From positions 9,860,001-9,920,000 of the forward strand of contig NC_079878.1 in NCBI RefSeq assembly GCF_029227915.1: DNA of 60,000 nucleotides, given 5' to 3'. Shown here piece by piece: positions 39,101 through 46,383 of the stretch. The notes beneath the pieces were generated by a model, which worked only from the letters and a program-made list of their open reading frames with translations, did no database searches and was not told the DNA's origin. A program made the position numbers and the translations under genes. How positions within the stretch are numbered: position 1 is the first letter of the stretch; each line of letters begins with the position of its first letter. Source of the stretch: Hydractinia symbiolongicarpus (lineage: Eukaryota; Cnidaria; Hydrozoa; Anthoathecata; Hydractiniidae).

Positions 39101-41042
39101 AAATGGTATGCAAATATGTTTTCGGACAAAAAGTTGATCTTTCGATTTGCGTGCAAACATTGTAATTGCAATCCATTGTTTTTTTTGTTCTTGCATCAAA
39201 TATTTTTAATCATTCAGGATCACGCCAAAAGAGCAGCCATTAGTCTTGATAGTGGTGAGTTTAAATTTTTTTCCCCTGTATTTGTTGTATTGCCGTAAAA
39301 TCCCGAAATCAAGCGCACCCGATTATAAGCGCACCCGTTGTTAAGCGCACCCGATTATAAGCGCACCCGTTGTTAAGCGCACCAAATCCAAGATAATCGG
39401 GGATAAGCGCCCCCTCAGATAAGCGCATCAAAATCTTCTATCATCACTGATAAGCGCTGCGCTTGATTTCGGCATGTTACGGTATGTTGCGTTCCGAACA
39501 TTTCATGTTTTTTAGATATCAATATCTTACACCGTGGTCGTGATCGTAATCACAACAAAGATAATTCTCTTAAACCCTAATTATGCCCGTTAGCACTATT
39601 TTAGTAAGCGCGGTTTTTTCTTCTACAGTCGACGCTCTATAGCTCGAACTCTCGGGAACCGACGAAAAAGTTCGACATAAAGGATAGAAAAGATATCCAG
39701 CGTCGAAGTTAAGTTCGAGGTAGCGAAATGTCCGTACTTTTTTACGAGCGTAGACTGTATATACAACATACCACATGATGACAATATGAAGACGAAGGTT
39801 TATACCAGTCCATTTATTGTTAACGTTTTTTTACCACGCTTGGTAGCTATTTTTGAAATGAGGATTTTAAAAATCTAAAATTGTAAACATTCGAAAAGTT
39901 ATGAGTATTCGGATACCGAGGGTAGACTGTATTTATAATTTCTGTCAACCCAGGGTCAACAACATCGTCGTCATGGTATCCAAAGTTGAAAGTTAATATT
40001 TGCAAACTGAAGCTGAATGGAATCAATCCTGCACATATCACCCAGTAAGTACGATTTGACAAAGTTATTTACAGGTTGATGTATTAACCTTGAGCAGACC
40101 AGGCTTTTAAATATACGATACTAATTAATAAAGTATTGAAACCAAATTTTTGGCGTGAAATAAGTTTGAAAGGAATCGGACGTTTTCTGCTTGCAATCGC
40201 GGGAGCAGTAACATTTTAGTGTCAATTAGTGTTATTAGCCGACTAGACAATGCATACTTTCAGGTTCATTCGTACTCTTAAAGAATAGTCAAACTTATTT
40301 TCGTGTTTGGTTTGCAGTGTAAAAGAGGGTTTATTTTTATTGGGCTTTATTAACACAAAATTTGGTAAATTAAAAGGTGTTGTTTTGGGGTGTTCAAAGT
40401 TTCCACTTACAACTTCAGAGAGTTTTTAACATCTGAACACAACTCAAGTGTAACACTTTAACGAAGCAAACACACTACCGTCAAGTTATACAAAACATTA
40501 TTAAAGCTGAAAATGTTACACGCCCTCGAGCCTGCTCTATTCGTAAAATTACGAATAGTTACAAATTGAACAGCTCTTCTTTTTTACTGTAACGTTTGTA
40601 TGTCATTCTTAAGGTAACTTTTTGTTAAAATACCATGGTGAAAATTACGAAATGTCACTTTCAAACGATTACGGCGGACTTTTAAACGCCTGACCCCGGC
40701 CCTTTTCGCGCTGCAGAGAAGAGAATAACCCCGTCAAGTGCTTCTGTCACAAAAAAACAAGGTATTAGTAACGATAGCATAATAACATCATTTTTCACAG
40801 TTTTAACTATTTTTAGGGAAGAGCTACGCCATGGCCACTCTCACAATTCTGCTTTGAAAGATTTTATTTGTGTAGCGAGAGGTGATGCGTCACGTAACTG
40901 TCGCACGAAATATCTAGAAAGAAGTGAACTACCTGGGAAATACAATTTAACAGTTGAAGAACAGGTCGATTGTTTAGTAGATCAAGCAACGGACGCGAAT
41001 ATATTAGGGAGAACTTATATTGGCTGGAGGCCGTGGGTTTAA
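576..41042 (+). CDS. PRKDC: DNA-dependent protein kinase catalytic subunit (DNA-PKcs), 5'-truncated by window, 69 exons
   Basis: Nuclear PI3K-like kinase recruited by Ku to DNA ends; it drives non-homologous end joining (family knowledge). By reading splice sites I joined 69 exons totalling 10683 nt, which divides exactly by three and gives 3560 codons plus a TAA stop at 41040-41042. All introns are GT-AG, and every phase agrees with the next exon. Domain order matches vertebrate DNA-PKcs, which is about 4130 residues, so roughly 550 N-terminal residues lie left of the window. The kinase catalytic loop reads GIGDRHLSN, the metal-binding motif DFG, and the C-terminus ends in a FATC segment containing [16 protein letters not shown]. 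No frameshift or internal stop was needed, so the gene looks functional. ATM, ATR and mTOR are excluded because similarity to DNA-PKcs runs along the whole solenoid, not only the kinase. Exon coordinates are given in the block entries. A possible poly(A) signal AATAAA is at 41460. Confidence 0.96.
6531..11990 (+). CDS. PRKDC: PRKDC exons 12-22: HEAT-type solenoid (continued)
   Basis: Exons: 6531-6599, 7309-7416, 7780-7878, 8794-8921, 9151-9245, 9652-9754, 10098-10231, 10367-10442, 10525-10706, 11364-11496, 11783-11990 (in-window residues 432-876). Diagnostic conserved stretches are [20 protein letters not shown] (exon 15), [15 protein letters not shown] (exon 18) and [14 protein letters not shown] (exon 22), all colinear with vertebrate DNA-PKcs. 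Splice phases run 0, 2, 1 and back without conflict. The acceptor of exon 15 (AAAG at 8790-8793) lacks a good pyrimidine tract immediately before it but is preceded by a T run. The intron before exon 15 carries an old Helitron-like copy (8491-8733) and a perfect small hairpin (7985-8009). Confidence 0.92.
7985..8009. repeat. Perfect 11-bp hairpin
   Basis: AAGAAGGTCAA, spacer CTA, TTGACCTTCTT; in the intron after PRKDC exon 14. Confidence 0.85.
8491..8733 (+). mobile_element. Diverged Helitron-like copy in PRKDC intron
   Basis: Shares GGGACCACCTAG and a downstream TCTGCCTAAGT...GATT...GGGTCTT end with the longer element at 42443-43142. The 3' terminus has decayed to CTTAT. Lies in the intron between exons 14 and 15. 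Confidence 0.6.
12596..16977 (+). CDS. PRKDC: PRKDC exons 23-31: middle HEAT region
   Basis: Exons: 12596-12832, 12956-13151, 13389-13578, 14274-14394, 14473-14721, 14851-14978, 15878-16261, 16566-16734, 16821-16977 (in-window residues 877-1486). Exons 30-31 are strongly conserved: [17 protein letters not shown], then [10 protein letters not shown] and [15 protein letters not shown], which match the stretch just before the PQR region of vertebrate DNA-PKcs. Exon 29 is long (384 nt) and includes [10 protein letters not shown]. Earlier exons are more divergent and were accepted because the open frame, splice sites and phases all agree. The 899-bp intron before exon 29 contains a 40-bp near-perfect palindrome at 15495-15534 and nothing else recognisable. 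Confidence 0.92.
15495..15534. repeat. 40-bp near-perfect palindrome
   Basis: CTATGCTTAG and CTAAGCATAG bracket an inner TTCAAGC/GCTTGAG pair; in the intron before PRKDC exon 29. Confidence 0.85.
17572..18131 (+). CDS. PRKDC: PRKDC exons 32-33: PQR-like phosphorylation region
   Basis: Exons 17572-17732 and 17886-18131 (in-window residues 1487-1622). The segment aligns to the vertebrate region holding the PQR autophosphorylation cluster: it contains YMSSQY and [17 protein letters not shown], then an acidic serine-rich linker, then [19 protein letters not shown] and the conserved ending [14 protein letters not shown]. Two SQ dipeptides (potential PIKK target sites) lie in exon 32, upstream of the position of the best-known vertebrate PQR serine. 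Family knowledge says PQR phosphorylation limits end processing; use of these particular sites here is inference. Confidence 0.92.
18545..19217. mobile_element. DNA transposon remnant with about 55-bp terminal inverted repeats
   Basis: Left end AAAGGCTCGTTTCCATTCGAC and right end (reverse) AAAGGCTGGTTTCCATTTGA pair for about 55 bp with some seven mismatches, including a shared GCACAAAAAGCTCTTAAGC. The interior carries broken coding debris, for example [18 protein letters not shown] and NEYFVRI, resembling the N-terminal part of PIF/Harbinger transposases. Clear target duplication not seen. In the intron before PRKDC exon 34. Confidence 0.6.
19318..20873 (+). CDS. PRKDC: PRKDC exons 34-36: large solenoid exon and flanks
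   Basis: Exons: 19318-19976 (659 nt, the longest in the gene), 20241-20402, 20700-20873 (in-window residues 1623-1953). Exon 34 carries [37 protein letters not shown] and [13 protein letters not shown], all close to the vertebrate protein. Exon 36 ends with [15 protein letters not shown], again colinear. The preceding 1186-bp intron contains an inverted-repeat transposon (18545-19217), so the exon has survived an insertion about 100 bp from its acceptor. No catalytic residues are present; it is structural. Confidence 0.95.
21267..21783 (+). CDS. PRKDC: PRKDC exon 37: ABCDE-type SQ/TQ cluster
   Basis: A 517-nt exon (in-window residues 1954-2126). The N-terminal half matches vertebrate sequence ([31 protein letters not shown]). 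The C-terminal half, after MTPLFVASQ, contains five SQ or TQ dipeptides at 21640-21645, 21652-21657, 21673-21678, 21712-21717 and 21733-21738. The stretch [14 protein letters not shown] corresponds to the vertebrate site around threonine 2638 and after. In the family, autophosphorylation of this ABCDE cluster by DNA-PKcs or ATM opens the complex for Artemis and end processing. Keeping the spacing outside vertebrates suggests the regulatory switch is old; that is inference. Confidence 0.95.
22107..23290 (+). CDS. PRKDC: PRKDC exons 38-39: basic linker and start of FAT domain
   Basis: Exons 22107-22376 and 22670-23290 (in-window residues 2127-2423). Exon 38 begins with a serine/proline-rich stretch ([15 protein letters not shown]) and continues as a highly charged helical segment with [15 protein letters not shown]. 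Exon 39 contains [20 protein letters not shown], one of the best conserved pieces of DNA-PKcs, then [11 protein letters not shown], a basic KRKRMRG patch and [20 protein letters not shown] where the FAT helical repeats begin. The open frame runs on into the intron, but a GT donor at 23291 restores phase with exon 40. Confidence 0.95.
23564..33909 (+). CDS. PRKDC: PRKDC exons 40-57: FAT domain
   Basis: Exons: 23564-23635, 23773-23895, 24062-24196, 24368-24466, 25072-25180, 25657-25765, 26563-26607, 27796-27868, 28498-28554, 29086-29218, 30399-30503, 30852-30934, 31563-31654, 32085-32149, 32289-32449, 32688-32899, 33176-33260, 33730-33909 (in-window residues 2424-3069). Helical FAT repeats that clamp the kinase. 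Clear anchors are [20 protein letters not shown] across exons 41-42, [20 protein letters not shown] in exon 54 and [20 protein letters not shown] in exon 55. Exon 46 is only 45 nt, and the acidic, disordered insert present in vertebrates near that point appears to be missing. The donor of exon 53 (GTTCGC) is weak. Introns here reach 1.2 kb and carry a 68-bp minisatellite (25972-26243) and a transposon remnant (27301-27634). Confidence 0.93.
25972..26243. repeat. 68-bp tandem repeat, four copies
   Basis: Copies start at 25972, 26040, 26108 and 26176, each beginning CTTGTTCATCTGTTTGAAAC and ending near GGCTATAATGT or GGTTATAATGT. Units differ at only a few positions, so the expansion is recent. 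In the intron between PRKDC exons 45 and 46. Confidence 0.95.
27301..27634. mobile_element. Inverted-repeat element with AAACGCCC ends and a short acidic ORF
   Basis: Left end ATTTCGCATTTTTTCC...AAACGCCCC and right end (reverse) CATATTTTCTCC...AAACGCCC pair over about 24 bp. The interior has several more AAACGCCCC motifs and a plus-strand frame 27433-27567, [20 protein letters not shown] and an acidic tail with a stop. The tail resembles C-terminal acidic ends of pogo/Tigger-type DDE transposases. In a PRKDC intron. Confidence 0.5.
33515..33568. repeat. Perfect 26-bp inverted repeat with 2-bp spacer
   Basis: Left arm AAAGGACCTATCTCCTTGAA... pairs exactly with the right arm across TT; 54 bp in total, in the intron between PRKDC exons 56 and 57. 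Confidence 0.95.
34583..38394 (+). CDS. PRKDC: PRKDC exons 58-66: PI3/PI4-type protein kinase domain
   Basis: Exons: 34583-34651, 34731-34866, 35230-35297, 35457-35579, 35992-36089, 36769-36867, 36953-37090, 37643-37844, 38206-38394 (in-window residues 3070-3443). Exon 61 holds the N-lobe with [13 protein letters not shown] and [17 protein letters not shown], including the ATP-contacting lysine. Exon 65 holds the catalytic loop GIGDRHLSN (Asp codon at 37754) and the DFG motif (Asp codon at 37812). Exon 66 holds the activation segment end, [14 protein letters not shown], and [14 protein letters not shown]. All residues needed for catalysis are present, so an active serine/threonine kinase is expected. 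The intron between exons 64 and 65 contains a tandem Helitron-like array. Confidence 0.97.
35634..35680. repeat. Perfect 19-bp inverted repeat with 9-bp spacer
   Basis: AACACTAGAATCCTGTGAG (35634-35652) and its exact complement at 35662-35680, followed by direct copies of CTAGTGTTCCA. Begins 54 bp past the donor of PRKDC exon 61. Confidence 0.95.
36351..36450. repeat. 20-bp degenerate tandem repeat, five units
   Basis: Units TAACTCCTGCTTTTACGACC, TAACTCCTGATTTTACGAAC and CAACTCCTGTTTTTATGAAC, then two more diverged units, end to end in the intron between PRKDC exons 62 and 63. Confidence 0.85.
37242..37611 (+). mobile_element. Three head-to-tail Helitron-like short elements
   Basis: Copies begin at 37242, 37363 and 37487, each with TC..., then AATA, GTCTGT tracts and (in two) GTTACGGAAACACGAAAT. 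The second ends with a hairpin (CCCGTG, seven T, CACGGG), a short spacer and CTAGT at 37482-37486, as at Helitron 3' ends. The first copy is preceded by A. Non-autonomous; no coding content. Confidence 0.7.
38784..38932. mobile_element. MITE, 149 bp, flanked by TTA
   Basis: Ends AGCCGAATCTCCAC and, reversed, GGGCGAATCTCCAC; flanked by TTA at 38781-38783 and 38933-38935, the target duplication type of PIF/Harbinger elements. Interior itself partly palindromic (ACTTTTCGTCATGACG). Confidence 0.65.
39054..39115 (+). mobile_element. Helitron-like 5' end fragment
   Basis: Begins TCTATATTATGATACCCGTA after an A, followed by GTCTGTCTGTAACGCAAAA, the same 5' terminal pattern as the elements at 37487 and 42443. 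The 3' part is not seen. Confidence 0.6.
39218..41042 (+). CDS. PRKDC: PRKDC exons 67-69: post-kinase linker and FATC domain
   Basis: Exons 39218-39254 (37 nt), 39954-40044 (91 nt) and 40817-41042 (in-window residues 3444-3560). The short exon 67 ([13 protein letters not shown]) is poorly conserved; it was placed because only it links the phase of exon 66 to exon 68. Exon 68 reads [20 protein letters not shown] then PAHIT, matching the vertebrate post-kinase segment. Exon 69 starts [16 protein letters not shown] and ends with the FATC domain, [20 protein letters not shown] and a final Val. FATC is needed for kinase integrity in this family. Both introns around exon 68 contain inverted-repeat elements. 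Confidence 0.95.
39291..39484. mobile_element. Inverted-repeat element with internal 16-bp tandem repeats
   Basis: 27-bp ends (39291-39317 and 39458-39484) pair with three mismatches around CCGAAATCAAGCGCA. Between them are alternating 16-bp units AAGCGCACCCGATTAT and AAGCGCACCCGTTGTT, then decayed units. In the intron between PRKDC exons 67 and 68. Confidence 0.75.
39626..39757. mobile_element. Tc1/mariner-like MITE, 132 bp, TA-flanked
   Basis: Ends CAGTCGACGCTC and, reversed, CAGTCTACGCTC, flanked on both sides by TA (39624-39625, 39758-39759). No coding content. Same PRKDC intron as the element at 39291. Confidence 0.65.
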
Positions 41043-42442
41043 CAGCAATAAGTATATCTGCTTCAGGCTAAAACAATACTGATTTTTTGTTGTTGTTGTT
41101 TTTTTTGTTTTTTTTCTTGACTTTTAACCATTCTGTTATTGATTTATTCTGTTATTGTCACCCTTTTTTTTTAGCGTCATGTTATTTCTCTTTTTGGAAC
41201 TTTATACCCGCAAGCAATTATTTAAATTTTGACGCCTCACTTTTTCCTACGAATTTTTTTTTCTTCTCCGCAAGAGAAAAAGAGCTTTAATATCTAAGGT
41301 GAGATATACACGACTCTCTTTTTTATTGTTACGTTTTTGTTTTTGTTTTGTATTTTGTTCTATGAAGACTTTAAAGAGAATAGATAATTTTTGTTCTTTT
41401 ACTTTACCAGAGGCTCTGCGGTGGGGATCATTAACTCCTATTTTTTGTGTTAATACTAAAATAAAATTAAAAAAAACATTCGCATGTGTTAACTAGTTAA
41501 TATCATAGTGAAAAAAAATATCACCTTTGCTTTTATATCTTCTAAAATAATAAAAACAGTCGTAAAATGGATGGCTATAAAAATATAACCAGTTTAGATA
41601 TTTCATACGACCTTCATAGCTAAACACGGGGAGTTGTAATTAGTGATGTCATGAACTCCTCCACAGAGTTCTAACCTTAACACGGTTATTATATTGGGAT
41701 ACTTTAGGAAGGAGAACAAGTCAAAGCAATGGGAAGGAGATTTATATTCAATGAAGTATCTTAACATTTTTTAACCTGAAAATAACCTGAAAATTAATTT
41801 ATCATAATTTATGTTTCGAAAGACTTGTAATTAAATTGATTGCCACGCTTAAATGATTGCATAATTACATGGTTATTAGTTAAATTTGTTTAATATCTTA
41901 AATTATGTTTTGTTTTTGATGTTGACAGCTGGGATTTAAAAGGACACACGGATGTAAGTGCTCATGGTTTTTTATTTCCCTGTATGTTGTCTGCTTTTTA
42001 CTACACGTGAGAAGATATTTCCAATTTTCTTATGAACTACAAATAAAGGTTCGTTATTGTTAGTAATTTTTGGTTACAAATTTTTTAACACTGTGAATAT
42101 TGTGTTTTTTTTGTCAAGACCCTATTATTACTGTATTAGTTAAAGCTATTATCTCTTGTGCGTAGTAAATAAAAATTTAATGCACATTATATGCGCATCG
42201 GCTTTAGCATATGCGTAGAAAAAAATTCCCAAAGTTACACCAATGTTTTCTCTGGCCAAAGAACAAGTGCTATTATTTTATAAAAAATGGAGCCCTGGAA
42301 ACGAGTTTGGTTGTATGCAGTAATATCGATATCTTGTTTTTCGTAATTCTACAAAGTATAAATAAAAATTCAATGAATGCATTAGTACTGACTTTTTTGT
42401 TAAGTAAATAAATATAATTTTTAGTTTTCAAAAAATCTTAAT
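41043..42442 (+). other. PRKDC 3' untranslated and intergenic sequence
   Basis: T-rich tracts after the stop; AATAAA at 41460 and several later AATAAA motifs (about 42043, 42167, 42360). No ORF with recognisable content. Confidence 0.5.
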
Positions 42443-43142
42443 TCTCTTATAATAATACGGAGAGTGTGTCTGTTTGTGTGTCTGTAACAGGCAAAGTGGA
42501 TGTGTTCATTTTCCTTTGATGTAGCCGAAAAATGCATGTCTAATATGCTAAATTTTCTGACTTTACGGCGCGACGTCAATAACACTACTTTAACGTCAAT
42601 ATCCTATATTAAAATAATGAAGCCATTACAGTGCATCTAAAACTTTGAGGGCAAATAACTTGGAAACGAGGTGGTGACGTCAATGATTTTTCACTGCGTG
42701 GGTAACTAGGGACCACCTAGGACCAATTTGGGTAATTGGACGGGTTAATTACGTCATCAAAAATCTTCAAACCCTAATATCTCTGCAACCGTTTACCAAA
42801 AGTACATGATCCTATACATTTTCTTAATCAGTGCTTCAAGATCTATACGATGAAGGCAACAGGTATACGAATTTCTTAAAAAAAATTTGGGTTTTGACGG
42901 TTCATTGCTGACGTCAAAATTTTTAAAACCTTATATCTCCTTAGGCGTTTGTCGAAAACATATGATCCTATACATTATTTTGATCAGCGTTTTAACTTCT
43001 ACACATTACAGGCAACGAATAAACTAAACTTCGCCAATTTTTTTTGCACCTGCACTGCTGACGTCAGCAAAAAATCTAAAAAAACCTATTTTCCATTGTC
43101 CCTCTGCCTAAGTGGATTACTCCACGGGCCTTATCGACTAGT
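42443..43142 (+). mobile_element. Helitron-like non-autonomous element, 700 bp
   Basis: Starts TCTCTTATAATAATACGG followed by a GTCTGTTTGTGTGTCTGTAA tract. Ends with a GTGGA/TCCAC hairpin (43112-43125), GGGCCTTATCGA and CTAGT at 43138-43142, followed by T, as in Helitrons. Inside are repeats of GACGTCAA and an ACCTTATATCTC-type block. No open frame for a Rep/helicase, so it would be mobilised in trans. Confidence 0.72.
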
Positions 43143-44814
43143 TTCTAATAAAAAAAGTTTTTAATATCTCTTGTTGTAATGGAATGCTAAAAACAAAAGG
43201 TTTTAAGGCTATAAATAAGATTTTAAAGCTTAATTATAACGAATATTTTACAAATACGATATAACGTAACAAACAAGACTTCATACGTACGTGTGACCAT
43301 TTCCAATGAAACAAAAAATTTAAAAAAAAGTTAAAAAATCCCTAACATTTTACGTCTTACGTTAGTAGTTGATGAGACATCGGTAACTTCATCACATTTC
43401 ATTTGTAGATATCGTATTGTTCCCACTCGTTACCAGGCTTTTTCATTTTTAATATCGATATAGAAACTGAAGAAGAATTTCTATGTAGTTATATATCCAA
43501 AAACATTTTTAGCTTTCTTCATTCTTTGTTAAATATAACGGTGCCTCTTTGCCAGAGGAGGTCTGCTTCAGATTCCGCCTTGATGTAAAAAAAAACCTAA
43601 GAAGCCTAGGCATGAGGTTGGCATTTTTCAAATCATGAAAAGGTGATTATTGCATAAAACAAATTTTAAAGTACTCAAGAAACATCCTGTTTAAACATCT
43701 TATGCACCTACGCCATAAAAACGCCCTACTCCGCCCTAATGAAAGGGTGGTAAAGTTGTGGAATGTGAATAATTTTGAATACCTTTTTTACATTTTTTCA
43801 CACCTTCAATAGTACTGAAAAAAGGCAAGTTTTTCTTTAATGAAAAATATTTTTTTTTAAAAAAAGAATAGGATTTCCTATTAAAATCAACACGTGGTTC
43901 AAATTGAAGATGAAAGTTGGAAATTTTAGGCGTGGCGGAAATTTGAAACAGTATGAATGATATGAATTATGCGTTGCTAAAGTTGGTAGATATAGTACAA
44001 ATATCTTCTCGTGTTTTTTTGCATGCGAGAGATTTTTTTGAGTTACATGTGGTGTTGTAGCAGTGTCAGCAGTTTTGTAAACAATAATTAAAGGCGTTCT
44101 CTTTGATGACGACGATAACTTATAATGGCTTTTTTACACGATATTAAAAATTCAAAACAAAGTTGGAAACTAATCTCGTTGCGCTGTTAAAAATCCGGAA
44201 ATAAATGCCCTGGGCGTTTTTTAATTTTTCCGGATGCCTTGTTGTTTACCAAACGATGGGCATACATAAAACTCAAGCGTTGATTAGTGGTTTACTTTAT
44301 TATTCCAAAACTTCGTACTCTTGTGATTCTTAGGTTTGATATAATTAATTTGTATTTATCTATTGCTACTAGAATCTTCCTATCCTTTTTATTATCCTTT
44401 TTTGTTTTTACAAAATTAACAACCTCGTTCTCAGGGCATTTTGCCTTTTTGATTATTTTGATAGCATTTCAATTAAAATTTAGAAGCAAGCGTCAAATTA
44501 TATATCTGGTTATTTTGTATCCCGTAATCAGTCTGCAGGTAATAACGGGTTAGGGCGACCACGAACCCCGGGGCTTTTTGTCTCTCTTTTTATACCGGCA
44601 CGACGAAACACCACACCCGCCATCTTTGCATTGTACACTCACCATAAAATGTCATTCACTGTTTAATGCAGCCTTCGTAAAATGTATTTTTCTTTTTCGC
44701 CATCGTGGTGTTAGAAAAGAAAAAAAAAACGATTTATTAATTTAGGGCCAGAATAACCTGGGGATGTGCATGCGTGATCAATTTTATTTGTCATTTTAGT
44801 CCACGCTAAACAAC
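43143..44814. other. Intergenic region upstream of RING gene
   Basis: No gene seen. Contains an AAACGCCC fragment near 43717, the palindrome at 44193-44235, and a splice-acceptor-like ATTTTAG ending at 44799, 15 bp before the RING ATG. Confidence 0.5.
44193..44235. repeat. 43-bp palindrome with GCCCTGGGC centre
   Basis: ATCCGGAAA and TTTCCGGAT arms around AAATGCCC/GGGCGTTT. The same CCCWGGGCGTTT core is found at the right end of the element at 27301-27634. Lies between PRKDC and the RING gene. Confidence 0.75.
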
Positions 44815-45717
44815 ATGGGGTACAACATCAATAATTTCGTAACGAATGTCGACCAGAATTTGGTGTGTAACATTTGCGCAGGCATTATGAAGCAGTCTGT
44901 CGTGACAATGTGTGGTCACTCGTTTTGTCATGCGTGCTTATCGATTTGGCTTGCAAAACCCGATACAGAATCGTGTCCTGTTTGCCGTGCGTATACATCT
45001 CGATACGATCTGATACCTAACATTTCGTTACGAAATATCGTTCGTTCGTTACCAGTGTGGTGCGACAATAAAGATTCAGGTTGCAAATTAGTTGTGCGCC
45101 TCGAAAGACTCGAAACCCACCTTGAAATTTGCGAGTATCGACAAGTAGAATGTATTGCGTGCAAAGTTAAAGTTCCATATTGCGATTTAGCAGACCACTG
45201 TATTACGTGTTCCGCAATCGAAAATGAGATCGTGACATCAGGAACATCGATAGGGGATCTCGTTTCTATCGATATGTTATCACGTAAAATAGCAGCTTTA
45301 GAACTTGAACTCAATCACACAAAAAAAGCTCTTGAGAGATCGAAAGTGAATGTAACCGAGTTAGAATCTGAATTAAATGATCTGCGCGATGAAACAACTA
45401 GTTTGAACACGTCTATTTTGCCAGAATTTGATCCAGACTATAGCTACGGTTATTCTCCAAGTAGTATCTCACAACTGTCGTGTTTGATAGCTAAATACCT
45501 TCTTTCAAAACCACCGCGCATAGATCGCAACAGAATATTTATGGCTATCAAACGTTCGTTCACGTATTACCACAACTATGCTGGATATTCTGAAGACGTG
45601 CACATGTTGTTAGCGACTGCGTATGCTAGTAACTGGTTTCCTGAACATCATAGATGGACCTTAGAAAGATGGCTGGAACAAATCACGTGTGAACGCTTCC
45701 CCAGACAATCCCCTTAA
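44815..45717 (+). CDS. RING and TRAF-type zinc finger protein, probable E3 ubiquitin ligase
   Basis: An intronless 300-codon frame. A C3HC4 RING is complete: Cys18, Cys21, Cys33, His35, Cys38, Cys41, Cys54, Cys57. Residues about 82-132 form a TRAF/SIAH-type zinc-binding region with the LETHLEICEY pattern seen in RNF41/NRDP1, RNF151 and PDZRN proteins. A leucine-rich coiled coil follows (about 155-200). The C-terminal 85 residues (from SQLSCLIAKYLLSKPP) form an aromatic helical segment I cannot name. By family, the RING would bind an E2 and transfer ubiquitin; the substrate is unknown. The start has a good context (AACATGG). A splice-acceptor-like ATTTTAG ends at 44799, so a 5' leader exon is possible. 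A poly(A) signal AATAAA is at 45936. Codons are richer in CpG than those of PRKDC. Orthology to one named RNF gene is not clear, so no symbol is given. Confidence 0.88.
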   Translation: MGYNINNFVTNVDQNLVCNICAGIMKQSVVTMCGHSFCHACLSIWLAKPDTESCPVCRAYTSRYDLIPNISLRNIVRSLPVWCDNKDSGCKLVVRLERLETHLEICEYRQVECIACKVKVPYCDLADHCITCSAIENEIVTSGTSIGDLVSIDMLSRKIAALELELNHTKKALERSKVNVTELESELNDLRDETTSLNTSILPEFDPDYSYGYSPSSISQLSCLIAKYLLSKPPRIDRNRIFMAIKRSFTYYHNYAGYSEDVHMLLATAYASNWFPEHHRWTLERWLEQITCERFPRQSP

Positions 45718-46383
45718 TGACGTACTGCCATAGGAAAAATATTTTTTTTACAAAGTTTAAGTTTAGAAAATTATAGTACCATATGTAATTGAACGAAGTT
45801 CTGAAAAGGTTTTTACAGATAAATTGTTTTTGAAATCCCTGGCGTTACCTGACCCCCTGACTCTTCCTAAGCATTCATTAGTTTAAATTTCCATACAGAA
45901 AGTTCACTAAAAATGCAGAGTAACAGAAGTTGTTGAATAAATACCATTTGCATACTTACGATTAATTTTATAGAAAAAAACCTAGTCTCTCTGCTGTCTG
46001 TTTTGGAATTGACAGATACTTTTTGGGTTGGGAGAAAAAAAAATCAAAAAGTATCCCCGATTTTCTCCGAGCCATAACAAGGATGCCTAGTTTCTTCATT
46101 GTTTTCAATTGACGATATTAACGATAGAATTTTTTTTTTTTTTGCAATTTATATTTTTTTAGTTTTTATTGCATTTTTCTGTGAATATCATATCAATTAT
46201 ATATCAAAAATGTATTTTCGCATACAATCAGTTATTTTTGGATTCAAATTTATTCGAATTTCATCTTCATCTTCATTACTCGTCAAAAACAGCCATCCCA
46301 CTACAAAAGATCTCAGTTTTACTGTCTTCATGGGACATAACCCACCTTTTAAAATGTACCATTTCTTTAGGTTGTTGAATTTT
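45718..46383. other. Convergent 3' region between RING gene and MPND
   Basis: AATAAA on the plus strand at 45936 (RING) and on the minus strand at 46249-46254 and 46165-46170 (MPND). The frames at 46099-46404 are AT-rich and not coding in appearance. Confidence 0.55.

Noticed and set aside
44928-45314. 128-codon minus-strand frame
   Set aside because: Shadow of the RING gene; the sense frame explains the sequence with complete zinc ligands.
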